Assembly (NCBI GenBank): GCA_900112325.1
Contig: FOLJ01000018.1
Span: 62,001 to 126,000, forward strand
Direction: 5' to 3'
Length of the DNA: 64,000 nucleotides
Source: Micromonospora sediminimaris
GTDB taxonomy: Bacteria; Actinomycetota; Actinomycetes; Mycobacteriales; Micromonosporaceae
Part shown: piece after piece, positions 32,650 to 41,106 of the stretch
How the letters are laid out: each line of letters begins with the position of its first letter
Numbering within the stretch: position 1 is the first letter of the stretch
Program-made: the position numbers and the translations under genes
Notes under the pieces: model-generated
What the model saw: only the letters and a program-made list of their open reading frames with translations
What the model was told of the DNA's origin: nothing
The model's database searches: none

Positions 32650-33716
32650 TGGCCGGCATCGAGGTGACCGCCCTGCACAAGCGTTACCCGGACGGCACGG
32701 TCGCGGTCGAACAGGTGGACCTGTCGATCGGCCACGGCGAGTTGTTCGTGATGCTCGGCCCGTCGGGTTGCGGCAAGACGACCACGCTGCGGGCCATCGC
32801 CGGCTTGGAGCGGCAGACGACGGGCGACATCCGCATCGGCGACACGCTTGTCAACGACCTGCCGCCGGCCGAGCGGGACATCGCCATGGTGTTCCAGTTC
32901 TACGCCCTCTACCCGCATCTGAAGACCCGCGACAACCTGGCGTTCCCCCTGCGGGCCGAGGGGCTGCCCAAGTCGGAGGTGCTCAAGCGGGTCGACGAGG
33001 CCGCCCGGCTGATGCGGCTCGGTCCGCTGATGGATCGGCGACCGCGTCAACTGTCCGGCGGGGAGCAGCAGCGTGTTGCGCTCGCCCGCGCCCTGGTGCG
33101 CCGGCCGCGCGCATTCCTGATGGACGAGCCGCTCACCAACCTGGACGCGGAGTTGCGGGCGGACATGCGTACCGAGATCAAGCACCTGCAGGGAGAGTTG
33201 GGGGCGACCATGGTCTACGTCACCCACGACCAGGTCGAGGCGATGTCGCTCGGTCACCGGATCGCCATTCTCAACAAGGGTCGCGTCGAGCAGATCGGCA
33301 CGCCGCTGGAGGTCTACGACCGTCCGGCGAGTCTCTTCTGCGCTGCCTTCATCGGCTCTCCGCCGATGAACCTGATCGAGGTGGAGGTGGCCGACGGGGC
33401 GTTGCGCGCTCAGGGCGGGCTGGCCCTCACCCCACCGCCCGGTCTGTCCCGCGACTGTCACCTGGTCGCAGGTGTGCGGCCGGAGGCCCTGGAGGTCACC
33501 GCACCGGGGGCGGAGCGTTCGGTCCCGGCCCGTGTGGTCTCGGCGGAGTGGCTGGGCGACGAGATCATCTACGTTGTCGACCACGGCGGCCAGCACGACG
33601 TGCGGGTGCGGATGCCACCGACTGTCCGATTCGCAGCTGACGCACAGGTCGGGCTACGGCACACCGGCGGGACCCCGGTGGTGTACGACGTGAGCACGGA
33701 AGAGTTGGTGGCCTGA
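32649..33716 (+). CDS. ABC transporter ATPase 1 (UgpC/MalK-like, canonical)
   Basis: A 355-residue ATPase from ATG 32649 (one-base overlap with permease 2). Walker A is GPSGCGKTTT, Q-loop VFQFYALYPHL, signature LSGGEQQR, Walker B AFLMDEPLTNLD and switch histidine VTHDQVEAMS, so all catalytic residues are present. The C-terminal ~110 residues form the OB/TOBE regulatory domain of sugar-type importers (LVAGVRPEALEVTAPG). It is the first of two ATPase genes in tandem, which suggests a heterodimeric ATPase. From memory, the rhizobial glycerol importer GlpSTPQV also has two different ATPases. Confidence 0.92.
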   Translation: MAGIEVTALHKRYPDGTVAVEQVDLSIGHGELFVMLGPSGCGKTTTLRAIAGLERQTTGDIRIGDTLVNDLPPAERDIAMVFQFYALYPHLKTRDNLAFPLRAEGLPKSEVLKRVDEAARLMRLGPLMDRRPRQLSGGEQQRVALARALVRRPRAFLMDEPLTNLDAELRADMRTEIKHLQGELGATMVYVTHDQVEAMSLGHRIAILNKGRVEQIGTPLEVYDRPASLFCAAFIGSPPMNLIEVEVADGALRAQGGLALTPPPGLSRDCHLVAGVRPEALEVTAPGAERSVPARVVSAEWLGDEIIYVVDHGGQHDVRVRMPPTVRFAADAQVGLRHTGGTPVVYDVSTEELVA

Positions 33717-34792
33717 TGGGAACCGTGGCAGCGCACGGGCTGTGCAAGTCCTTCGGCAAAGTGCAGGCCCTGGACGGGGTGACGCTGGACGTGCCGGACG
33801 GCTCGTTCTTCGTCGTGCTCGGGCCCTCCGGGGCAGGCAAGACGACTACCCTGCGGGCGATCGCCGGTCTGGAGAAGCTCGACGCCGGGTCGGTGCACCT
33901 GGACGGCGCGGACGCGACCGGTGACGCCCCAGCCGAACGCGACCTGGCCATGGTCTTCCAGAGCTACGCCCTCTACCCGCGACACACGGTGTACGAGAAC
34001 ATCGCGTCGCCGCTGCTGGCCCGGCGCTGTTCGTCCAGCGAGATCGCCGCTGCCGTCGAGCGGATGTCGCGCCTGCTGCACATCGAACGGCTGCTGCAGC
34101 GTCGTCCCGCGCAGTTGTCCGGTGGTGAGATGCAGCGGGTCGCCCTGGCCCGGGCGCTGGTCCGTAGCCCGCGCGCGTTCCTCATGGACGAGCCGCTGAC
34201 GAACCTCGATCTCAAGCTCCGCGTCGAGATGCGTACCGAGCTCACCCGCATCCACCGCAGCCTCGGCGCAACCTTCATCTATGTGACAAACGACCAGGTG
34301 GAGGCCCTGTCCATGGCCGACCAGGTCGCGGTCCTCAAGGAGGGGCAGGTGCAACAGGTCGGAACGCCGACCGAGGTGTACGAGCGTCCCGCCAACCAGT
34401 GGGTCGCCGGATTCGTCGGGAGCCCGCCGATCAGTCTGCTCGCCTGCCGCGCCGAGGGAGATCGTCTGGTCGGTGCGCAAGGCTGGACGCTGCCTCGGCC
34501 CCACTGGACCACGGCTGAGGACGGTCGTGCGCTGCTGCTGGGCCTGCGCGCGGAGGACCTGTCCGTCGAGCAGCGTGGGCACGCGTCGTTGTCCGGGGAG
34601 CTCTACGGGCTTGAGCCGCTCGGTGACCGAACGGTGGTCGACGTCCGTGTGGGAACGGAGATCCTCAAGGTCAAGGCACGACCCACAGTCACCGGAACGC
34701 CGGGCGAGCGGCTGCAGGTGACGGTCGACCTGGACCGCGCGCACCTGTTCGATGCGGGCACCGGGCTGTCGCTGCCCGAGGCTGGGCGGTAA
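33716..34792 (+). CDS. ABC transporter ATPase 2 with Asn at the switch-histidine position
   Basis: A 358-residue paralogue of the preceding ATPase. Walker A GPSGAGKTTT, Q-loop VFQSYALYPRH, signature LSGGEMQR and Walker B AFLMDEPLTNLD are intact. However, the H-loop reads FIYVTNDQVEALSM, so the conserved His that contacts the gamma-phosphate is Asn, while the partner keeps VTHDQ. The C-terminal TOBE domain (LLLGLRAEDLSVEQRG) is present. It starts one base before the upstream stop ends. The substitution suggests one catalytic and one impaired half-site in a heterodimer; a mis-sequenced base could also explain it. Confidence 0.9.
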   Translation: MGTVAAHGLCKSFGKVQALDGVTLDVPDGSFFVVLGPSGAGKTTTLRAIAGLEKLDAGSVHLDGADATGDAPAERDLAMVFQSYALYPRHTVYENIASPLLARRCSSSEIAAAVERMSRLLHIERLLQRRPAQLSGGEMQRVALARALVRSPRAFLMDEPLTNLDLKLRVEMRTELTRIHRSLGATFIYVTNDQVEALSMADQVAVLKEGQVQQVGTPTEVYERPANQWVAGFVGSPPISLLACRAEGDRLVGAQGWTLPRPHWTTAEDGRALLLGLRAEDLSVEQRGHASLSGELYGLEPLGDRTVVDVRVGTEILKVKARPTVTGTPGERLQVTVDLDRAHLFDAGTGLSLPEAGR

Positions 34793-34924
34793 CCCAGGCC
34801 ACCGCCACATCCGACCCGCTCGGCAACCTCGCCTCCGACGAGGCTGGACCCCGTCCGGCTACGCGCACAGCGTGGTCGCCGAGGCACGCCAGACAACACC
34901 AAGAAGATCAAAGGAGGCGACGCA

Positions 34925-36385
34925 ATGAGTGACCCGATGAGCGTCCTGGCCCCCGAGCACCGGCGACTTCGGATCGGCGACGCCTGGTGCGACGCCACCA
35001 GCGGAGCCACCTTTGCCGTCGAGGACCCGGCCACCGGCAAGACCATCGCCGAGGTGGCGGACGCCGACGTCGTCGACGGGCTCGTCGCACTGGACGAGGC
35101 GAGCAAGGCAATGGCGGAGTGGGCGGCGACCCCACCACGGAAACGATCAGAGTTGTTGACGGCGACGTACCGGGCACTGACCGAGCGATCCGAGGAGGTC
35201 GCCCGACTGATAACGCTCGAGATGGGCAAGCCGCTCGCCGAGGCCCGGGCAGAGGTGGCCTACGGCGCCGAGTTCTTCCGCTGGTTCGCCGAGGAGGCGG
35301 TGCGGATCGAGGGGCGTTACAGCACCGCTCCCGCAGGTGGATATCGCATCCTCACCGTGCCGAAGCCGGTCGGCCCGTGCGTCTTCGTGACGCCCTGGAA
35401 CTTCCCGTTGGCCATGGGCGCCCGCAAGATCGCTCCTGCGCTGGCCGCGGGCTGCACGACGATCACCAAGCCAGCAGCCCAGACCCCGCTCACCATGCTG
35501 TTCCTGGCCCGCATCATGGAGGAGATCGGCGTCCCCCCGGGCGTCGTCAACGTGGTGACCACCAAGCGGTCCGGCGAGGTGGTCTCCGCACTGCTCGCCG
35601 ACAGCCGGACCCGCAAACTCTCGTTCACCGGGTCGACCGAGGTCGGGCGCGTGCTGCTACGACAGGCTGCCGACAACGTGCTGCGTACCTCCATGGAACT
35701 GGGCGGCAACGCGGCCTTGATCGTGTGTGCCGACGCGGACCTGGATGTGGCGGTCGACGGCGCCATGGTGGCCAAGATGCGCAACATCGGGGAGTCCTGC
35801 ATCGCGGCCAACCGGATCTACGTCGAGGAGCCGGTGCGCGAGGAGTTCACGGCGCGCTTCGCCGAGCGGATGGGCGCGCTGTCGGTGGGCCATGGTCTCG
35901 ATGACGGCGTGGACGTCGGGGCGTTGATCGACGAAGCCTCGGTCGCCACGATCGACGAGCTCGTCGCCGACGCGGTCGATCGCGGCGCCCGGGTCTTGGT
36001 GGGCGGCGAGCGTCCGACCGGGCCGGGCCACTTCTACCCGCCCACAGTCCTGGTCGACGTGCCCGAAGATGCGCGGATGCTCAAGACCGAGATCTTCGGC
36101 CCGGTCGCGCCGATCATCTCGTTCACGTCCGACGACGAGGTGCTGGCGAAGGCCAACGACACCGAACACGGCCTGGTCGGATACATCTTCACCCGTGACC
36201 TCCAGCGGGCGCTCCGGTTCACCGAGGGGCTGGATACGGGGATGATCGGCATCAACCGAGGTCTGATCTCGGACCCGTCGGCTCCGTTCGGCGGCGTCAA
36301 GCAGTCCGGGGTCGGCAAGGAGGGGTCGCACGAGGGCATCCTCGAGTACCTCGACCTCACCTACGCGGCGATCGACCTACCGTGA
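34925..36385 (+). CDS. NAD(P)-dependent aldehyde dehydrogenase (succinate-semialdehyde/GabD-like)
   Basis: A 486-residue protein from ATG 34925, preceded by an excellent AAAGGAGG. Class motifs are VFVTPWNFPLAMGARKIAPA, LSFTGSTEVGRVLL, MELGGNAALIVCADADLDVA with the catalytic Glu, and MRNIGESCIAANRIYVEEPV with the nucleophile Cys. KTEIFGPVAPIISF and APFGGVKQSGVGKEG complete it. The overall pattern is closest to succinate-semialdehyde and related aldehyde dehydrogenases. It would oxidise the aldehyde produced by the downstream iron alcohol dehydrogenase. It lies 132 bp after the importer ATPases on the same strand, so co-regulation with the transporter is likely. Confidence 0.93.
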   Translation: MSDPMSVLAPEHRRLRIGDAWCDATSGATFAVEDPATGKTIAEVADADVVDGLVALDEASKAMAEWAATPPRKRSELLTATYRALTERSEEVARLITLEMGKPLAEARAEVAYGAEFFRWFAEEAVRIEGRYSTAPAGGYRILTVPKPVGPCVFVTPWNFPLAMGARKIAPALAAGCTTITKPAAQTPLTMLFLARIMEEIGVPPGVVNVVTTKRSGEVVSALLADSRTRKLSFTGSTEVGRVLLRQAADNVLRTSMELGGNAALIVCADADLDVAVDGAMVAKMRNIGESCIAANRIYVEEPVREEFTARFAERMGALSVGHGLDDGVDVGALIDEASVATIDELVADAVDRGARVLVGGERPTGPGHFYPPTVLVDVPEDARMLKTEIFGPVAPIISFTSDDEVLAKANDTEHGLVGYIFTRDLQRALRFTEGLDTGMIGINRGLISDPSAPFGGVKQSGVGKEGSHEGILEYLDLTYAAIDLP

Positions 36386-36669
36386 CCGACCCGCCGCTCC
36401 GGGCGCCCGCCGAAAATCATCGCGCCCTGCGTACGTACGACCTGACCGGACTGCGCCCGGCGGACGGACCCCGGGTCATGGCCGGCACGAACCCGCTGAC
36501 ACCCGGGACGCCTGCCATTCCGCCGGCGTGCCAACCACCGCCGCAGCCGCTAGTCCGGGTATCCGGCGCGCGCGCCTGCGGCACCCGGGCGGCCACCCTC
36601 GCCGACGCCGTCCAGGTGACCTGGACGTCCGCCCTGCACATCGCCGCCGACGTTTCGGAGAGGCACTGA
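36382..36669 (+). CDS. Hypothetical small frame filling the gap between two dehydrogenase genes
   Basis: A 95-residue frame from GTG 36382, overlapping the aldehyde dehydrogenase stop (GTGA), ends one base before the ATG of the iron alcohol dehydrogenase. Coupling at both ends hints at a real gene. Against this, the sequence is Pro/Ala/Arg-rich without recognised motifs, and the next gene's ribosome binding site (GGAGAGG) is inside it. It has no signal peptide or membrane helix. It may simply be intergenic DNA that happens to be open. Confidence 0.35.
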   Translation: MTDPPLRAPAENHRALRTYDLTGLRPADGPRVMAGTNPLTPGTPAIPPACQPPPQPLVRVSGARACGTRAATLADAVQVTWTSALHIAADVSERH

Positions 36670-36670
36670 C

Positions 36671-37924
36671 ATGCTTGAGACCGTCCGCGGACCACGCCAG
36701 CTGATAGTGGGCGAAGGGGTCGCACAGAACATCCCACGAGTGGTGGCCGAGAGTGGCTCACGCGTCCTCATCTTGACCGACCAGGTCCTTCTGCGGCAGC
36801 CGGGCGTGGCCGAGATCGTGGCCGCCGTGCAGGAGAAGGCCGACGTCGTCAAGGTGTTCTCCGACGCGACTCCGGACGTGCCACTCACCGATGTCGACCT
36901 GGCTGTCTCAGCCGCCGCAGAGGTGGACGCCGACGTGATCCTCGCCATCGGGGGTGGCACGGTCATCGACCTCGCCAAGATCGTCGGCGTCATCCGGCGG
37001 CACGGTGGGACGCCACGCGACTTCTACGGCGAGTCGAAGGTGCCGGGGCCGACGATCCCTCTCATCGCTGTCCCGACGACGTCGGGCACCGGCTCCGAGC
37101 TCACACCCGTCTCGGTGTTGACCGACCCGGACCGCGAGCTGAAGGTGGGGGTCTCCAGCGTCTACATCGTGCCCGACTTCGCCATCGTCGACCCCGAACT
37201 CACGTACACCTGCCCGGCGACCGTCACCGCCCACTCCGGCATCGACGCGTTCTGTCACGCGGTGGAAAGCTACACCGCGCGGCCCCGGGCCCACGGACCG
37301 CGCGACCCGGTGGAGCAGGTGTTCCTCGGCCGCAACCCGATCACCGACCACTACGCGCTCCTGGCCGCGGAGCGGATCGCCCGTAGCCTGCATCGTGCTG
37401 TCAGGGACGGAGGCGACACGGACGCGCGGGCAGACATGTCCTACGGGTCCATGCTCGCCGGAATCGCCTTCTCCCACGCGGGCAACGCGGCCCCGCACGC
37501 TCTCCAGTACCCCATCGGCGCAGCCACGCACACGCCGCACGGCCTGGGCGTCGGGCTGCTGCTGCCGTACGCGCTGGACGCGGCCAAGGACGCCGTCGCC
37601 GACCGGTTGGCCATCCTCGCCGGGGTCTGCGGGCTCGACGTGACCGACGCCTCGGACGCTGAGGCCGCGGACACGTTCCTCACCTGGCTCGACAGACTCC
37701 TCGCCGACATCGGCATCCCGCCCACCTTGGCGGACATCGGGGTGGCCCGCGCCGACCTCCCCCGCTTCGCGCAGATGGCAAGCGGCGTCACCCGCCTGAT
37801 CCAGAACCATCCAGGCCCGACCGACACCGCCAGCCTGACCGCGATCCTCGAAGCGGCCTGGACCGGGGACCGGGCCCGAAGCGCCCTCACGTCGAGCAGA
37901 AACAGTGACCGGCCTTCCACTTGA
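36671..37924 (+). CDS. Iron-containing (group III) alcohol dehydrogenase
   Basis: A 417-residue protein from ATG 36671 with GGAGAGG upstream. The NAD-binding region has VILAIGGGTVIDLAKIV and LIAVPTTSGTGSELTPVSVL. The metal ligands are visible as Asp and His in GIDAFCHAVESYTA and two further His in FSHAGNAAPHALQYP and THTPHGLGVGL. It would interconvert an alcohol and an aldehyde, for example 4-hydroxybutyrate or a polyol. With the adjacent aldehyde dehydrogenase it forms a two-step oxidation of an imported hydroxylated compound to an acid. The exact substrate cannot be read from sequence. Confidence 0.92.
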   Translation: MLETVRGPRQLIVGEGVAQNIPRVVAESGSRVLILTDQVLLRQPGVAEIVAAVQEKADVVKVFSDATPDVPLTDVDLAVSAAAEVDADVILAIGGGTVIDLAKIVGVIRRHGGTPRDFYGESKVPGPTIPLIAVPTTSGTGSELTPVSVLTDPDRELKVGVSSVYIVPDFAIVDPELTYTCPATVTAHSGIDAFCHAVESYTARPRAHGPRDPVEQVFLGRNPITDHYALLAAERIARSLHRAVRDGGDTDARADMSYGSMLAGIAFSHAGNAAPHALQYPIGAATHTPHGLGVGLLLPYALDAAKDAVADRLAILAGVCGLDVTDASDAEAADTFLTWLDRLLADIGIPPTLADIGVARADLPRFAQMASGVTRLIQNHPGPTDTASLTAILEAAWTGDRARSALTSSRNSDRPST

Positions 37925-38355
37925 CGCCGAGTCCCACGCCGTCCTGCTGAGCAGGTTTACGTGTCGTCAGGCGGGTTCTCCCCCGGCCGCCTCAGCCGCG
38001 ATCCAGCCAGATCAGCCGGTGAAGTCAGCAACGTACCCGGCGAGCGACATGCCATCCGACGCACCACCGCCGACGGTCACCCAGCCCGCATCCCCCGGGC
38101 CGTCGGCGCGACCACGCCCCCGGCCGGATACGCGACGACCCGCGTCGGATGTTCGAAGTGCACAGTCAGGAAGCGCCAGGCCGCCCTGTTCAGCTCCGGT
38201 TGCCGGGAATTGCTGCTTTCGGTCGCCCGCACGAAACAGCAGCGGAGCACCCGTGCGATCCCGCAGCACCCGGCCGAGGGCCAGCCGCTCCGGGCAGCGT
38301 CCGCAGGTCAGAAACCCTTCGTCGGAGCATCGAAGCCGGCAGAGAGGCGGGTGCG
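37925..38355. other. Intergenic region with no recognised gene
   Basis: About 430 bp separate the alcohol dehydrogenase stop from the NUDIX start. I see several overlapping open frames on both strands, none with a ribosome binding site and coherent protein. No terminator hairpin or repeat stands out. The promoter for the NUDIX gene should be at the right end. Confidence 0.4.
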
Positions 38356-38787
38356 GTGGATGATCTACGGGTGACGGAACGCAGACGAGCGGCAGCGGTG
38401 ATCGTTCGCGATGGTTGCGTACTGATGGTTCGGGAGCGAAGCCTCGGACCGTCCGGGCGACACGACGGCCTGGAGTACTGGACGCTCCCAGGCGGTGGCA
38501 TTGCGGACGGAGAGACCCCCGAGGAAGCCGTGCGACGCGAGGTTGAGGAAGAGGTCGGACTGACCCCACTCAGTACTCGCTACCTCATTGATGTGCCTTA
38601 TCCGTCAGGGCTCACGGCATGCTTCGCGGTGACTGTGGCCGACGGTGAGCCCCGGGTCGGCCACGACGAACTGCCCTGCGATTGCCCGAGCCTGGTTTCG
38701 GTGGACTGGGTCCCGCTGCCAGCCGTGAACCCCGAAACAATGGGTGCTCCCATCCCAACCATGATCGTGGTGTGGCCCGCACTCTGA
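38356..38787 (+). CDS. NUDIX hydrolase
   Basis: About 143 residues from GTG 38356 (AGAGAGG 8 bp upstream), starting MDDLRVTERRRAAAVIV; a GTG at 38371 is the alternative. A complete NUDIX box is present: GGGIADGETPEEAVRREV then EEEVGL. LEYWTLPG before it is the usual lead-in. CFAVTVADGEPRVGHDELP and LVSVDWVPLPAV form the C-terminal strands. It probably hydrolyses a nucleoside diphosphate derivative; the substrate is unknown. It is a single gene at the edge of a visibly more AT-rich segment. Confidence 0.87.
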   Translation: MDDLRVTERRRAAAVIVRDGCVLMVRERSLGPSGRHDGLEYWTLPGGGIADGETPEEAVRREVEEEVGLTPLSTRYLIDVPYPSGLTACFAVTVADGEPRVGHDELPCDCPSLVSVDWVPLPAVNPETMGAPIPTMIVVWPAL

Positions 38788-39057
38788 CGGTCGCGCAAGC
38801 AGTACAGCCACCGCGCATCTCCGACCGGTTGACGGGCGAAAGGGACGACCACAATGGACAAGCCGAGGCAGCCAGCGGGACCAGGTGGGGACCTCACGGT
38901 CCGCGCGAGGTATGGGCGGCATGCGGCCGACTGCACGGCCTGGAGCGCTACCGGACGGCGCACCTGACCGCCGTGGTCCCCTGAGCCCAAATCGGCGACC
39001 CGGATACCTCGCTGAGCGGGTTCTTCATACCGCGTTTCTGAACTGTGATATCAACGG

Positions 39058-39063
39058 TACAAT
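39058..39063 (+). promoter_or_regulatory. -10 element of a probably leaderless P-loop kinase gene
   Basis: TACAAT, a near-consensus -10, is followed by exactly 6 nt and then the ATG at 39070, with no Shine-Dalgarno. This is the classic leaderless arrangement in actinobacteria and favours ATG 39070 over the GTG at 39064. Confidence 0.55.
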
Positions 39064-39069
39064 GTGAAA

Positions 39070-39720
39070 ATGAGGATTATCGGCATCGAGGGGCCGTGTC
39101 TTTCGGGGAAGTCAACCCTCATAGCGGACTTGGTTGGCCGTCACAGATCAGTGGTCCATTGCTCTGAATATGTCACGGCTGCCCAAGGCGATCAAACGCC
39201 GCCGTTTGATCCAGGTTCCACGGCTGGACAGGTCGCAGCCTTCCGATACTTTGCTAATCTCGAACGACATCGAGTGGTTACTCCTCCCACCATACAATCC
39301 CGTACCACCCTGCTCCTCGATAGAACCATTGACACGCTTTTAGCACATTGTTACGCCCTTGATCTATTGAAGGGGTACGGCAGCTATCCGACGGCCAGAG
39401 CTTCCCTGTCCAACATGTCTTACCTGGTGCCAGACATCACGATTCTTCTAATCGCCGACACTAAGATCCTCCGAGGCCGACACAGTGGACGGGCAGACCT
39501 TCCGGGCGAGTACTTGGATGATGAGTTCGTGGAGGCGTTCTATGAGTACTTTTTCAGGGAGCGTTTAGTTTCAAGAAGCCTTTGCCTGGTTCGAGTTACC
39601 AACGGACCGGTAGCGCTACCGCCCGGACTCCTTGACCCACTGCCGATCACTTCACCTGATCGACCCCTGTCGCCAGGCGCGCCATACCCATTCGCTTCGA
39701 GGAAAGAACCTCACCGCTAG
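39070..39720 (+). CDS. P-loop kinase, thymidylate/deoxynucleoside kinase-like
   Basis: About 216 residues starting MRIIGIEGPCLSGKSTLIAD, with Walker A GPCLSGKST. TLLLDRTIDTLLAHCYAL carries a DR motif like the LID-side segment of thymidylate kinases. ARASLSNMSYLVPDITILLI and KILRGRHSGRADLPGEYLDD follow; the latter resembles the arginine-rich LID. It probably phosphorylates a small nucleotide-like molecule. Codon usage differs from the surroundings, with TTA leucine codons and many A/T third positions, so it was probably acquired. Its last 69 bp overlap the 3' end of the convergent glycosyltransferase gene. Confidence 0.75.
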   Translation: MRIIGIEGPCLSGKSTLIADLVGRHRSVVHCSEYVTAAQGDQTPPFDPGSTAGQVAAFRYFANLERHRVVTPPTIQSRTTLLLDRTIDTLLAHCYALDLLKGYGSYPTARASLSNMSYLVPDITILLIADTKILRGRHSGRADLPGEYLDDEFVEAFYEYFFRERLVSRSLCLVRVTNGPVALPPGLLDPLPITSPDRPLSPGAPYPFASRKEPHR

Positions 39721-40416
39721 AGAATTTTGTATGGTAAACATTCGCCAGCTGGGCCACGCGTCATACCTACGACATGATGGCCATACGATTGCATCTTGAA
39801 TCAGCACCCCCCCAACTCCGCCGTCTTCGAGATCCTTAGAACTGGCCCTTCGGTACAAATCAGCATCTTCACCCATCACTAACTCGGGATCATAGCCGCG
39901 CGCCTCATCGAATAAGTCTCGCCTGAAGATCTGACTAACGCCCTGACATGGCCCTCCGCGACTGCGCTTCCAATCCCAGTACGCACACAGAAGCCATGAA
40001 CCAAGCTTCTTCGGCATGTAGATCGCTCTAAAAGCGCCAACTCTGATTGGTCGCCTATCGAGCTCCCCGACCAATATCGAGAAGGCATATTCCGAAACTG
40101 TCACGTCTGCGTCGATAAAGACGAGATAGTCGCCAACCGCTGCCCGCGCTCCGGCGTTTCTTGCCGCCCCTGCTCCTCGCTGGCCATGCCTCACTACAGT
40201 GGCCCCGGCAACTTGGGCTACTATCCGAGTGTGATCGGAGGAGGCGTTATCCACCACGATAAGCTCGAACCGGACTCCAGTCCTCTGCGCCGAAATTTGG
40301 ATCGATGAGAGTGTCTTCGGAAGATAGCTTTCCTCGTTGTATGCAGGCACGACTATCGAGAAGAATGGCCGCTCGGGAGAGCGTAACGGTGGTGAACTTC
40401 GTTCTGCGTCAGTCAC
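39652..40416 (-). CDS. GT2-family glycosyltransferase
   Basis: About 254 residues from GTG 40416. The GT-A fold is clear: PFFSIVVPAYNEESYLPKTL, FELIVVDNASSDHT, AGAARNAGARAAVGDYLVFI followed by DADVTVSEYA with the metal-binding DxD. ELVMGEDADLYRRA supplies the acidic catalytic region. It uses a nucleotide sugar to glycosylate an unknown acceptor and has no obvious membrane anchor. Its start overlaps the stop of the small membrane-protein gene by 8 bp, so they are coupled. The 3' end overlaps the kinase gene tail by 69 bp. Codons are more AT-rich than the genome norm. Confidence 0.87.
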   Translation of the reverse strand: MTDAERSSPPLRSPERPFFSIVVPAYNEESYLPKTLSSIQISAQRTGVRFELIVVDNASSDHTRIVAQVAGATVVRHGQRGAGAARNAGARAAVGDYLVFIDADVTVSEYAFSILVGELDRRPIRVGAFRAIYMPKKLGSWLLCAYWDWKRSRGGPCQGVSQIFRRDLFDEARGYDPELVMGEDADLYRRASSKDLEDGGVGGVLIQDAIVWPSCRRYDAWPSWRMFTIQNSLAVRFFPRSEWVWRAWRQGSIR

Positions 40417-40909
40417 CCCGCATCCCACCGCTCCGCGCACTTCGGAAACCGTCCAACAACCCCGCAAGTTCCGAACGCGCCTCTCGTGACTGCCTAACGG
40501 CTTGTTCCAGGGAGGACGCCTCTTTGAGCGACGTTAATTCTTCGAGCAATGACTCGAGCCGTTCATGCAAGCTAGCATTGTCCGAGATAGTGCGGAACTG
40601 GAATACCGCCTGCCATGCCTTTCGTCGCGCCTCTCGCACCTTTGTGGACAACTCGTCATCTCCGAACGAGATGTCCTTCCCGTCGGCGCGCTTCTCCCAC
40701 ACCCTGTGTAGCCGGCTGAGTTCTATACTTCGGTAGTCGAGAATCGCCGCCGCCGCAGATGACAGGGCCGCTGCGGCAGTCTGCCTTTCCTGTACCGCCA
40801 GGTGGCGTATCGCTTCCGACCTGGCCTGTCGCTGTGACAGGAACCCCGTCAAGCCTGAGCCAAATAGCGTGCCCACAACACCAACAACTGCTACCAGGAC
40901 CGATTCCAT
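40409..40909 (-). CDS. Small membrane-anchored helical protein (KilB-like arrangement)
   Basis: 166 residues from ATG 40909, preceded by an excellent AAAGGAGG; a longer open frame upstream is not supported. The first ~30 residues form one membrane helix (VLVAVVGVVGTLFGSGLTGF), followed by an Ala/Arg/Glu-rich helix region that looks coiled-coil prone. The pattern of an N-terminal helix then a long cytoplasmic helix recalls the KilB-type plasmid-transfer proteins of Streptomyces (from memory, weak). It is coupled to the GT2 gene. Function is not known. Confidence 0.7.
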   Translation of the reverse strand: MESVLVAVVGVVGTLFGSGLTGFLSQRQARSEAIRHLAVQERQTAAAALSSAAAAILDYRSIELSRLHRVWEKRADGKDISFGDDELSTKVREARRKAWQAVFQFRTISDNASLHERLESLLEELTSLKEASSLEQAVRQSREARSELAGLLDGFRSARSGGMRGD

Positions 40910-41106
40910 TTCCAGCCTCCTTTCCGTCCTCGATGATTCGCGCGTCGCGCCGGGTTCTTCCGTTGGCATATATGTTCGCTGCAGATCAATGGGGTTCTGG
41001 TTTCGCGCATGGCGAGGCCGTCTGTCGCGGCGGCGGGCGTGTCTTTTGGAGTCCTCCGGTCGTTGGGTCTCGGAAGATCTTCCAGGCTGAAGTGGAGTCG
41101 GTCGCA

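Noticed and set aside
38012..38569. Minus-strand frame upstream of and opposite the NUDIX gene, with a CxxC-like patch
   Set aside because: It is antisense to the NUDIX start and lacks a ribosome binding site; the Cys pair alone is not evidence of a gene.
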